The notes under the pieces are model-generated. The model did no database searches and had not been told where the DNA came from. It saw nothing but the letters and a program-made list of their open reading frames with translations. Source: a virus. From it: 35,126 bases of DNA. Location of the stretch: positions 1-35,126 of the IMG/VR virus record IMGVR_UViG_3300001844_000094; one strand, written 5' to 3'. Positions 6,567 through 13,000 of the stretch are shown here, piece by piece (the first letter of the stretch is position 1; each line of letters begins with the position of its first letter). A program made the translations under genes and the position numbers.

Positions 6567-6722
6567 ATGAAACAAACCAAACTTACACGGATTCGCCCGG
6601 ATACATTGGCCGACTTGGATAAAATCAAGGAGTCCAAGATTAAACGGGAAAAGCGCAAAATAGACAGGCCGGATTTGCTGCACATCATCGTGCGGTTCTT
6701 TATTGAGAATGGTGGGAAGTGA
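6567..6722 (+). CDS. 51-residue ribbon-helix-helix-like protein
   Basis: ATG 6567 follows tgaggaaac. The product begins TKLTRIRPDTLADLDKIKES and continues with basic residues, then RPDLLHIIVRFFIENG, a strand-helix-helix order as in ribbon-helix-helix DNA binders. TGA 6720-6722 overlaps the next ATG (TGATG). Together with the protein at 5747 it may be one of two small DNA-binding factors in the unit. The fold assignment is inference. Confidence 0.5.
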   Translation: MKQTKLTRIRPDTLADLDKIKESKIKREKRKIDRPDLLHIIVRFFIENGGK

Positions 6723-6976
6723 TGACCGCGAAAATGTCGAAAAACCTTTACCAGCAGGTTAAGGCCTTAAATCCGGCATTCTGCATGGAAATTGACTGGA
6801 AGGCTCCAGGAATACCTAAACTTCCAAAAGGATACCGATTCCTTAAACTGAATGAAAAGGTTGATTCAATGGATTTGTGTCCATGTGGGCCAAGTTGGGG
6901 CATGGTAATTCGAAAGGTTCATGGGAAGCAGGTTTACGCAATTAGGAGGCCTTACATCAGAAAGGCTAAAACATGA
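6722..6976 (+). CDS. Hypothetical protein, unknown
   Basis: This is an 84-residue protein, TGATG-coupled to the previous gene. It contains YQQVKALNPAFCMEIDWKAPG, a PKGYRFLKL strand and LCPCGPSWGMVIRKVHGKQ, with two Cys spaced CPC. No family is recognised. Its stop overlaps the next start (ATGA). Confidence 0.6.
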   Translation: MTAKMSKNLYQQVKALNPAFCMEIDWKAPGIPKLPKGYRFLKLNEKVDSMDLCPCGPSWGMVIRKVHGKQVYAIRRPYIRKAKT

Positions 6977-7344
6977 CCGCGAAAAAGAAGCCTTCCAAGC
7001 CTTCCTCGTACATGAAGAAAAAGAAGGAATGCGAGGAATGGGAAAGGTGTGCGTATATATGGCAGGAAAAATTTTACGACCAAAAACAAATTTCTGGAGA
7101 ACTTAAAGAACGTGCGGATAATGCGGAGGCGGAGTTGAAACTATTACAAGCGTCTTATCCATATTCTGCAATGCGAGGACACGATGCAGCGAGAATGGAG
7201 GACGCATTAAACAGTATCAAACGCGATCAATTCATTGACGTTTCCCCCCTCACCGATCCGCCTCGCAAGGTTTGGCCGTTGGTGTTGGCATTATTGGCTG
7301 GCGGTGGTTGGATTCTGTACATGTCGGTAAGGGGGATGGGGTGA
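6973..7344 (+). CDS. Coiled-coil membrane protein with a C-terminal anchor
   Basis: This is a 123-residue protein. A Lys-rich N-terminus (AKKKPSKPSSYMKKKKE) leads to a charged helix (about residues 20-60) likely to form a coiled coil, and a single hydrophobic segment near the C-terminus (VWPLVLALLAGGGWILYM). This predicts a cytoplasmic domain tethered to the inner membrane. It starts by ATGA coupling and ends in GTGA with the next gene. Role unknown; its position is middle of the early unit, not the lysis cluster. Confidence 0.6.
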   Translation: MTAKKKPSKPSSYMKKKKECEEWERCAYIWQEKFYDQKQISGELKERADNAEAELKLLQASYPYSAMRGHDAARMEDALNSIKRDQFIDVSPLTDPPRKVWPLVLALLAGGGWILYMSVRGMG

Positions 7345-7595
7345 GCATACAGGATGATGTCGAACTACTCAAAAGCCCAAAGATTGAAAGTCTATCAGAC
7401 CATTTTTCGGCGGCATTCCGAGTGGCCAAAGACCACCAACGCCTCACCGCTCTGGTGGAAGAGTACAAGATTGGCCGCGACCGTTATGAGAAACTACGCA
7501 AACTGAACCCGCGACAGTTTGGAGAACTATTTGAAAACTGCCTCAAGAACGACATCAAGTTTGATGATGCCGTGGATGCGTTGGAGGCGAAATGA
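7341..7595 (+). CDS. Small helical protein, unknown
   Basis: This is an 84-residue protein from GTG 7341 (overlapping the previous stop, with a G-rich ribosome site). Starting at ATG 7272 would put 23 codons inside the previous gene, so GTG is preferred. The sequence is charged and helical (LTALVEEYKIGRDRYEKLRK and RQFGELFENCLKND). It has an ATGA overlap with the DUF4326 gene. Confidence 0.6.
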   Translation: MSIQDDVELLKSPKIESLSDHFSAAFRVAKDHQRLTALVEEYKIGRDRYEKLRKLNPRQFGELFENCLKNDIKFDDAVDALEAK

Positions 7596-7933
7596 CACCG
7601 ATGCGAATACAGAGGAAGCGGACAAAAGGATTCCGGCTTCCTGAAAACACGGTTTGCGTTTCGCGCCCGTCAAAGTGGGGGAATCCGTTCCGAGTTGGCC
7701 GTATTTATGGAAACAACGCCATTCTGGTTGCCATTGGAGTTGGTTACCACGAAGATGGAATTTACATCGCAGACGCAGAACAGGCGGTTGGACTTTATCA
7801 GGATTACATCGACTGGCGGCTTCTATCGCAAGACCTTGATATTGAGGAATTGCGCGGCAAAAACTTGGCTTGTTTTTGTCCGCTAGATAAACCGTGTCAC
7901 GTTGATCCATTATTGAAGAGGGCTAACAAATGA
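7592..7933 (+). CDS. DUF4326 family protein
   Basis: This is a 113-residue protein. FRLPENTVCVSRPSKWGNPF (about residues 14-33) and ELRGKNLACFCPLDKPCHVDPLL (about 86-108) are the two conserved blocks of DUF4326, a small domain with invariant SRPSKWGNP and C.C......CH motifs found in phages and bacteria. The Cys and His residues may bind a metal. The biochemical role is not established to my knowledge. A second ATG at 7601 is in frame. Confidence 0.85.
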   Translation: MTPMRIQRKRTKGFRLPENTVCVSRPSKWGNPFRVGRIYGNNAILVAIGVGYHEDGIYIADAEQAVGLYQDYIDWRLLSQDLDIEELRGKNLACFCPLDKPCHVDPLLKRANK

Positions 7934-8151
7934 CCCACATCAACGAGGCCGAGATACGGGCGCGGATTGACTTGGTTTCAAATCACCATCCAGCCGATAC
8001 TGAAAACGCAGACGACTGGATCGTATCCGCACGTGAACTTGCCGAGGACTGTCAACGGCTGCTGGATGAGAGACGCGGCACAGGGTTTGAAAAAACATTC
8101 GACACCAGTAATGATGCTTTTTCCCCGGTGGTGAAAAATGCAGACACCTAA
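7930..8151 (+). CDS. Small acidic protein, unknown
   Basis: This is a 73-residue acidic protein, ATGA-coupled to DUF4326. It contains two helices (NEAEIRARIDLVSNHH and WIVSARELAEDCQRLLDERRG), followed by a disordered tail. No family is recognised. Confidence 0.6.
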   Translation: MTHINEAEIRARIDLVSNHHPADTENADDWIVSARELAEDCQRLLDERRGTGFEKTFDTSNDAFSPVVKNADT

Positions 8152-8335
8152 AGAGAAACTGCTTGGGTTATTGCGCCCAATAGAAACTACGGTTTTGACA
8201 GGCATAGATATTGACCTGTGGAGAGATGCTTGTACTAGCGTAAGAGAACTTCGCGCCGCGATTGAAAGCGGGGTAGAGGATCACGGGAAAACTATTATCA
8301 TAATTGACACATCCAAGATCGGGGGCGGGGAGTGA
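8138..8335 (+). CDS. Small protein, unknown
   Basis: This is a 65-residue protein starting inside the previous gene's end (14-base overlap). It has a helical N-terminus (PKEKLLGLLRPIETTVL), a second helix (WRDACTSVRELRAAIESG) and a hydrophobic strand (KTIIIIDTSKIGG). The stop overlaps the GTG of the 33-residue membrane protein. Confidence 0.55.
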   Translation: MQTPKEKLLGLLRPIETTVLTGIDIDLWRDACTSVRELRAAIESGVEDHGKTIIIIDTSKIGGGE

Positions 8336-8433
8336 AGCCGGAAAATAAGGCGTGGGTAGATGGGCTTGGGACTGGTATCATTATTGGCGCATTTGCCGTA
8401 GTTGTACTTGTGGTTTTTATTTGGATTATTTGA
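8332..8433 (+). CDS. 33-residue single-span membrane protein
   Basis: GTG 8332 overlaps the preceding stop (GTGA) and has a G-rich ribosome site. After MKPENKAWVDGLGTG, the rest (IIIGAFAVVVLVVFIWII) is one membrane helix reaching the C-terminus. It could be a small regulator or toxin-like membrane peptide; no assignment is possible. Confidence 0.5.
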   Translation: MKPENKAWVDGLGTGIIIGAFAVVVLVVFIWII

Positions 8434-8439
8434 ACCGGA

Positions 8440-9072
8440 ATGGAACGGATGAAAGTCTTGGTAGCATGTGAGTTTTCAGGCATTGTCCGTGAAGCCTTTA
8501 GGGCAAAAGGCCATGATGCGTGGAGTTGCGATTTAGTTCCAACCGAAATACCAGGGCAGCATATCCAAGGGAACGTGCTTGAAATATTGGACGATGGCTG
8601 GGATATGATGATTGCACATCCCCCATGCACACACCTATCATGTTCCGGCGCAAAACATTTCTCCAAGAAAATAGCAGACGGACGGCAACAACAGGGTATT
8701 GACTTTTTTATGAAGTTCACCACAACGAGTATTCCGCTTGTGTGTATCGAAAATCCTATTGGCATTATGTCGCGCCTTTATCGAAAGCCTGACCAAATAA
8801 TTCAGCCGTGGCAGTTTGGGCATGAGGCACAAAAATCTACTTGCCTGTGGCTGAAAGGGCTGCCGAAGTTGTGTCCAACAAACATTGTCGGTAAGGGGGA
8901 TTTTTACGTTTCTCCATCAGGAAAGAAACTTCCCGTATGGTACGGGGATGCCTCTTTGAACGGGAAGAAAATCGGGTACAACACGGAAGAAATGAAGCGG
9001 ATTCGGAACCGGACGTTTAAAGGTGTTGCAGAAGCAATGGCGGAACAATGGTCGAAACTGGAAGGGCGGTGA
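8440..9072 (+). CDS. Phage DNA cytosine-C5 methyltransferase-like protein
   Basis: This is a 210-residue protein. MKVLVACEFSGIVREAFRAKG with a following CD is the AdoMet-binding start of the Dcm family, and HPPCTHLS (about residues 60-67) carries the PPC loop with Cys63 as the likely nucleophile. ENPIG (104-108) is the conserved ENP motif. It is much shorter than usual Dcm enzymes and has no evident target-recognition domain; compact forms like this are common in phages. It may methylate phage DNA, or be a DNA-binding relic. ATG 8449 is an alternative start. Confidence 0.85.
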   Translation: MERMKVLVACEFSGIVREAFRAKGHDAWSCDLVPTEIPGQHIQGNVLEILDDGWDMMIAHPPCTHLSCSGAKHFSKKIADGRQQQGIDFFMKFTTTSIPLVCIENPIGIMSRLYRKPDQIIQPWQFGHEAQKSTCLWLKGLPKLCPTNIVGKGDFYVSPSGKKLPVWYGDASLNGKKIGYNTEEMKRIRNRTFKGVAEAMAEQWSKLEGR

Positions 9073-9158
9073 TGTGGAATGGAACAAGGTTTGCCGTGTG
9101 GTTGAAAACTGAAACCGTCCATGCCGGAAGCACGGGGAAGGAAGCAAAGGGGTATAAA

Positions 9159-9395
9159 ATGAAGTGGATAATTTTTGTTGTAGCGGTTTTAATGGTTGCT
9201 TGCACTTCAAGCCAGAGAAGCGATGAGGTGTTAAAAAAATCAGGATTTCACGATATTCAAATTGGTGGTTATGGGTGGTTCGCATGTGGAGAAGATTTGT
9301 TCAAAACAAAATTTACTGCGACCAATGTAAACGGTGAGAAGGTCGAAGGAACTGTTTGCTGTGGCATTCTGAAATCATGTACGGTAAGGTTTTAA
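9159..9395 (+). CDS. Small phage lipoprotein
   Basis: This is a 78-residue protein. A hydrophobic signal MKWIIFVVAVLMVAC ends in a lipobox-like VAC, so it is probably lipid-anchored. The mature part has GFHDIQIGGYGWFACGEDL, F.A.N.NG and an end VCCGILKSCTVRF, a pattern I recognise from widespread short phage and bacterial lipoproteins. The Cys residues may form disulfides in the periplasm. ATG 9159 follows caaagggg and gives a proper signal. An in-frame ATG at 9072, which would be TGATG-coupled to the methylase, would bury it. Possible roles include changing host surface properties. Confidence 0.75.
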   Translation: MKWIIFVVAVLMVACTSSQRSDEVLKKSGFHDIQIGGYGWFACGEDLFKTKFTATNVNGEKVEGTVCCGILKSCTVRF

Positions 9396-9423
9396 TCCCG
9401 GCCAGTACTGGTGGGAGAATAGA

Positions 9424-9612
9424 ATGAGCAACTGGTTACTATTTGATATTTGGTACGCATCAATGGGGTTTATAGTGGTGTTTGTATCGGCTATGGTTTT
9501 TCTTCAAGATGGGAAAAAATTAACGGCATGGGAAGTTTGGCTTGCGTGGATTGGCTGGTGGTATTTGGCTGGATACGCCATATACAAAGCGGTGAAAGGT
9601 GATGGTGAATAG
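9424..9612 (+). CDS. Small two-span membrane protein
   Basis: This is a 62-residue protein with two hydrophobic segments, roughly residues 8-27 (IWYASMGFIVVFVSAMVFL) and 38-55 (VWLAWIGWWYLAGYAIY), separated by a charged QDGKKLT turn. It is Trp-rich. The size and topology could suit a holin, but it is far from the endolysin and in the opposite unit. It begins after gtgggagaatag. Confidence 0.6.
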   Translation: MSNWLLFDIWYASMGFIVVFVSAMVFLQDGKKLTAWEVWLAWIGWWYLAGYAIYKAVKGDGE

Positions 9613-9816
9613 ATGGAAGATAAGTTTGCAGCTACGGTAACTATTTTTTCGCTTTGCATTGTTGTGTTCGCATTATTTATGAGTTTTAAGCGCAAAGACT
9701 CCCGCATCACCTACCTCGAAGGCGTTGTGAAAGAGCAGCAAATCAAAGCCCGTGCGGATTCCATCGCGCATGAGACACGGTTACACAACTGTTGGGCGGA
9801 GGTGGGGAAGAAATGA
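9613..9816 (+). CDS. Membrane-anchored coiled-coil protein (Rz-like shape)
   Basis: This is a 67-residue protein with an N-terminal membrane segment (TVTIFSLCIVVFALFMSF) followed by a charged helix (ITYLEGVVKEQQIKARADSIAHETRL). The shape is that of an inner-membrane spanin, and it overlaps the start of a predicted lipoprotein (ATGA), as spanin pairs often do. The partner here, however, is a 267-residue heparinase-like protein, and the endolysin is elsewhere, so a spanin role is only a possibility. Confidence 0.55.
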   Translation: MEDKFAATVTIFSLCIVVFALFMSFKRKDSRITYLEGVVKEQQIKARADSIAHETRLHNCWAEVGKK

Positions 9817-10616
9817 GATATTTGGCTGTGATTCTCCTATGTTCATGCGCCTTCCACCCCAACCTAAATACATCCTCATGGGCCACTACAGGCGACCTCG
9901 TAATCGCTGGCAAAGCGGATTGCCACACGATGGAACAGTTCGATGCGCTGAATGCCTTGCAGAAGTCCATCGGGGTTACGAATCTGACTTTGAGGCACGA
10001 AATCATTGAGGGAGTATGCAAACACGACACGGCACGGATTGAATCTGCACGGATGTCCGCAAAGAGGCTGATTCGGGACGGATATTGGGTGGAAAATTTC
10101 AGTTATGCTTTATATGTGCAATCCGCGTTCCTGTGGGCTGGGCTGCATGACTTGGACACCGTGATTGCGAAGTACGCTCGGCTGGTTGCTCCAAATGGGG
10201 AGGTGCCAATACCGGAGACGCGGCAAGTTTATTTACCTATTCCATCGGTCGTGTCAAACAACCTCGATTTCTTTTACATGGACTCCACATACCTTGTCCG
10301 GCAATGGCGCGGGGGATGGGTATTGATATGCATCGGGACACATCCGGGGCCGAAGTATAATCTTCATGCTCATGCCGACTTCGGGGCTTACTCGTATTGG
10401 CGTGATGGACGCTGGGTACACCGGATAGCCCCGTACACCGGATTCTCCCTCACCCGCTCCGAAGGAGACGGTCTTGGCCTCTCGTGGGACGTTTCGGCGT
10501 GGCGGTTTTCGGATAAGCCGAGAAGTGTTCTGTATGCCAACAAGGACAGCGTGGGGCTAACCTATGGCAATCAGGTGGAGCGGTTCTATTTTAATGATTC
10601 GCTGGAGGTGAAGTAA
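9813..10616 (+). CDS. Predicted lipoprotein with a heparinase II/III-like domain
   Basis: This is a 267-residue protein from ATG 9813 (ATGA overlap). MRYLAVILLCSC suggests a lipoprotein signal with Cys12 as the lipid site. Residues about 80-135 (RDGYWVENFSYALYVQSAF, then YARLVAPNGEVPIPET) resemble the end of the helical barrel of heparinase II/III-type polysaccharide lyases. YMDSTYLVRQ and HAHADFGAYSYWRDGRW (residues 185-201) match their C-terminal beta domain, whose HxHxD motif helps form the active or metal site. This would cleave acidic polysaccharide at the cell surface, or bind it. It is shorter than full lyases, so activity is uncertain. The family call is by eye. Confidence 0.6.
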   Translation: MRYLAVILLCSCAFHPNLNTSSWATTGDLVIAGKADCHTMEQFDALNALQKSIGVTNLTLRHEIIEGVCKHDTARIESARMSAKRLIRDGYWVENFSYALYVQSAFLWAGLHDLDTVIAKYARLVAPNGEVPIPETRQVYLPIPSVVSNNLDFFYMDSTYLVRQWRGGWVLICIGTHPGPKYNLHAHADFGAYSYWRDGRWVHRIAPYTGFSLTRSEGDGLGLSWDVSAWRFSDKPRSVLYANKDSVGLTYGNQVERFYFNDSLEVK

Positions 10617-10981
10617 TGGAAGAAATGCCAGTGATAACCATTGAGGATGTCTTGGGTGAACTTGGCTTCCGTGTGCGTTGGTCTGTGGTTTCACATTGGG
10701 CCGATTTTAAAGTATATCGGATTGTAGGGGGTTCTGATAAACCACTTTTTAGAAAAAAAGATTACCACTCATCAGATGAAAATGTTGAATCCATCAAAGA
10801 CGCTGATTTGTATTTGGATGGACACATAAAATGGGATGGGTGTTCAACTATTATTATTAAGGAAAACCATTTTTGCGGGGCAAGCGATTTCAAGTTGTTG
10901 CAGAATCTTATGAAATATCTTTATACCCGCGCTGCTACATTAATGGGTCGAGAAGATTTGGCTGATCCTTGGATACATTAA
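10616..10981 (+). CDS. Hypothetical protein with a conserved DGC/HFCG pattern
   Basis: This is a 121-residue protein; its ATG overlaps the previous stop (TAATG). It has an N-terminal TIEDVLGELGF, a central WDGCSTII and HFCGASDFKLLQNLMKYLYTRAATL. The Gly-Cys and Phe-Cys-Gly motifs followed by a helix recur in short phage proteins of unknown role. No signal peptide is seen, so it is probably cytoplasmic despite its envelope-gene neighbours. Confidence 0.6.
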   Translation: MEEMPVITIEDVLGELGFRVRWSVVSHWADFKVYRIVGGSDKPLFRKKDYHSSDENVESIKDADLYLDGHIKWDGCSTIIIKENHFCGASDFKLLQNLMKYLYTRAATLMGREDLADPWIH

Positions 10982-11006
10982 CGGTCACACACAACAAGGA
11001 GGAAAG

Positions 11007-11228
11007 ATGAAAAAACTGATATTGATACTCGTACTGGTTGCTTTTGCCTTTGCGGGTGAAGCGTTCAGGCAGGGATACCGTGATGGATGGAAAGCTGGTA
11101 ATTGTTATGGAAGGGGTTACGGATGCTACCCGTCCTACCCGCCATACCCTCCCTATCCTGAATACGGGGAGGACAACTACATGGGCGGTTATAACAGAGG
11201 GTTTTTAGACGGGCTGAATGCACAATAA
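11007..11228 (+). CDS. Small secreted Tyr/Pro/Gly-rich protein
   Basis: This is a 73-residue protein with a clear signal peptide (MKKLILILVLVAFAFAGEA) and a strong ribosome site (aaggagg). The mature part has GYRDGWKAG, a Tyr/Pro run (PSYPPYPPYPEYG) and a second GYNRGFLDG, so two copies of a GY.(D/R)G.(K/L).G motif flank the Pro-Tyr stretch. It is probably exported to the periplasm or surface. It is the last gene of the rightward unit. Function unknown. Confidence 0.65.
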   Translation: MKKLILILVLVAFAFAGEAFRQGYRDGWKAGNCYGRGYGCYPSYPPYPPYPEYGEDNYMGGYNRGFLDGLNAQ

Positions 11229-11231
11229 GCA

Positions 11232-11261
11232 ATGAGGCCACCGGGTAACCAGTAGCCTCAT
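11232..11261. terminator. Hairpin between convergent units (weak terminator candidate)
   Basis: ATGAGGC (11232-11238) and GCCTCAT (11255-11261) form a perfect 7-base stem 3 bases after the rightward unit ends; the loop contains GGTAACC. No T-run follows on either strand, so it is not a standard intrinsic terminator, but its position between the convergent units suggests a 3'-end structure. The following 75 bases up to 11336 hold nothing I can assign. Confidence 0.35.
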
Positions 11262-11336
11262 GCCGACCGAGCAATCCCAGTCCGATGGTAGAGCATTGAT
11301 TCGCGAACCAAAGCCCGATTACAATTTACTAAACCT

Positions 11337-11504
11337 TTAGTTTATTGCACCACGAATACCGATAGCCGCTAGGCCACCAAGTACCGCTGGATTTTGCGCA
11401 ATACCTACAAAGTCTTTCGTTTGGTATGCGTGAAATAGTCCGCCAATAATAGACGCTATTCCCGTCCACCATGTCAATGAAGTTGGTTTGAAATATTTGT
11501 TCAT
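11337..11504 (-). CDS. Small membrane-associated lysis-region protein
   Basis: This is a 55-residue protein from ATG 11504, behind a clear AAGGAG. It starts MNKYFKPTSLTWWTGIASII, continues with a short Gly-rich hydrophobic region and ends LGGLAAIGIRGAIN. Such short proteins, with a W....I..IIGG helix and an AIG.RGAI end, are regularly found next to the endolysin in phages of Gram-negative hosts and may be holin-like or accessory. It is the last gene of the late unit. Confidence 0.65.
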   Translation of the reverse strand: MNKYFKPTSLTWWTGIASIIGGLFHAYQTKDFVGIAQNPAVLGGLAAIGIRGAIN

Positions 11505-11543
11505 CTGTTTTCTCCTTCTATGCGCTGAATTGCGCGGAGTCTC

Positions 11544-11969
11544 TCAAGGTTGTATTATCAATATACTTCCAATCCCTGTTTCTATCACATCACAATGAGT
11601 CCACCCCTTTGTTTTCGTGGGGTCTTCCATGCGCCTGCAATGGGGTATTTTAGCCTGATTTTGCAATATGGTTGCCGCAACCTGCGAAGGGGTTAGCCCC
11701 GTGACGTTGAAGTCAAACGCCGCTCCTACGCGATGTGCAGACCATTTCGCCCCGCCGGGAAAGTCAACCGTGCGAAGTCCGCGCCATTGAAACTGCCCGT
11801 CTTGTTTCCAGTTATTCACTAGAATAGGCGCGTTGAATAATTCGTGGAATTGGTCAAGCATCTCCAACGCTTCATTGCGGAAGAACTGTAACGACTGCTC
11901 CCCAAACTTGGAATAGGTCGCAGCATCTACGATTTGATAGGCTTTATAGTGCTTGGGTTGGTAAAGCAT
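11544..11969 (-). CDS. Peptidase M15-like endolysin
   Basis: This is a 141-residue protein. SAHRVGAAFDF (residues 77-87) and GWTHCDV (122-128) are the two zinc-binding motifs of M15 D-Ala-D-Ala carboxypeptidase-type peptidases: His79, Asp86 and His125 are the likely ligands, and Asp127 may be part of the active site. The NNW....QFQWRGLR segment before them is also typical. It should cut peptidoglycan cross-links and serve as endolysin. No signal peptide is present, so a holin is needed; its start overlaps the upstream membrane-protein gene stop (TGATG). Confidence 0.88.
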   Translation of the reverse strand: MLYQPKHYKAYQIVDAATYSKFGEQSLQFFRNEALEMLDQFHELFNAPILVNNWKQDGQFQWRGLRTVDFPGGAKWSAHRVGAAFDFNVTGLTPSQVAATILQNQAKIPHCRRMEDPTKTKGWTHCDVIETGIGSILIIQP

Positions 11970-12370
11970 CAGTTATGCCTTGCCTCCGCAACAGGGGAGC
12001 AGTTACAGGCTTCTACTTCAATCGCAAATGGTGACCCATGATGGATGCTTCGGTATTCCCGTTCCATCCTCTTACCAGTTGGTGTTGAGTCGATAACCGC
12101 GATTATTTGGGTAACGTGCCTGTTAAGCTCGGCTATCTGTTCGCTGTGTTCCTTTGCCGATTCTTGAAGTTTACGCAGCATGACAAGGCCGCTGTCAATC
12201 TGTGTGTCCCCTTTCGAGTGCATCCATGTGGAAGCACCGCCACCGAGGGATAATCCCCCGAAACCAACGGCCAATGGGAACATCCACTTTGCAAGTCTTG
12301 GGAAAAACTTGACGACCGTATGCCCTAACGCCTGCTCGTCTTTCTCGGTTATTTCGTTTACTTCAGACAT
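11969..12370 (-). CDS. Single-span membrane protein, possible holin
   Basis: This is a 133-residue protein. After a charged N-terminus (about 28 residues) comes a Gly-rich membrane segment (WMFPLAVGFGGLSLGGGAS), then a helical, coiled-coil-like region (MLRKLQESAKEHSEQIAELNRHV). Its place directly upstream of the endolysin makes it the best holin or spanin-like candidate. The single Gly-rich span is unusual for a classic holin. The HNxxCSP-like C-terminus (ACNCSPVAEARHN) has two Cys. Confidence 0.6.
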   Translation of the reverse strand: MSEVNEITEKDEQALGHTVVKFFPRLAKWMFPLAVGFGGLSLGGGASTWMHSKGDTQIDSGLVMLRKLQESAKEHSEQIAELNRHVTQIIAVIDSTPTGKRMEREYRSIHHGSPFAIEVEACNCSPVAEARHN

Positions 12371-13000
12371 TTACACCGCCACTGCTTGCTTTGTGTATGA
12401 AATCGTTTGATTAACCACGTATATTTGAGACACATCCGGGTCTGCCACAGCACTGAATGAACAGGTAACGTCAACTAAAAGACCGTCAACTAATGCCACT
12501 AATCCCGCATATCCACTGTTGGGAGTTGGGGTTAGCGCGGGGTCACTGAATATCACATTCGAGTTGTAGCATACATACGGAGCACCGGTTTCACCGGAAA
12601 GCATAAGGTCAAACGTAAGTATAGCCGAACCACTACTCGCACCACCCGCTCCAGCTATCGTGAAACTAAAAACTGTTGTCGTAGACCCATTAATCGTTAC
12701 AGTAGCAGCAATAAAAGCGTCTGTTGCAATCAAGCCGTAATAAATCGGAATGGATACCGATATTTTCCCGCCTCCGTTCAGCATTGAGATCGCAGAAGCG
12801 AGGCTTATCGTTTGTGACCCATGATAAACTTGGCCACTAATCCCATTTAGAAGCGACTGCGGATCGGTAGTCTCTGAATTGTCTATGCTCCCCTGTCCTT
12901 GAACGGAATAACAGAGGTTTGCGTTACCGCTTGATATTGCCAATTCGGACTCATCGCGAATAACCAATTTACCTTCATTATTTATGCCCTGTACTTTCAT
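12371..13000 (-). CDS. Tail appendage / fibre-like protein
   Basis: This is a 209-residue protein rich in Ser, Thr, Gly, Ala and Val with many short beta-like stretches (for example FSFTIAGAGGASSGSAILTF). It lacks catalytic motifs. It follows the larger fibre-like protein at 13000 with a one-base overlap and precedes the lysis genes, the usual place for a host-recognition or tail-decoration protein. The structural role is inferred from composition and position. Confidence 0.55.
   Translation of the reverse strand: MKVQGINNEGKLVIRDESELAISSGNANLCYSVQGQGSIDNSETTDPQSLLNGISGQVYHGSQTISLASAISMLNGGGKISVSIPIYYGLIATDAFIAATVTINGSTTTVFSFTIAGAGGASSGSAILTFDLMLSGETGAPYVCYNSNVIFSDPALTPTPNSGYAGLVALVDGLLVDVTCSFSAVADPDVSQIYVVNQTISYTKQAVAV

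Noticed and set aside
8298-8765. 155-codon minus-strand ORF
   Set aside because: It covers the cytosine methylase start and small genes on the plus strand; its composition (Ser/Thr/Pro runs) is typical of an antisense frame.
9048-9158. Upstream extension of the small lipoprotein (in-frame ATG at 9048 or 9072)
   Set aside because: It would bury the lipoprotein signal; ATG 9159 has its own ribosome site and gives a proper signal peptide.
11262-11336. tRNA-like stretch (GGTAGAGCA, then TTGATTCGCGAACCAA)
   Set aside because: It resembles a D-arm and anticodon arm, but no matching acceptor stem and no T-arm with GTTCRANNC can be built on either strand.
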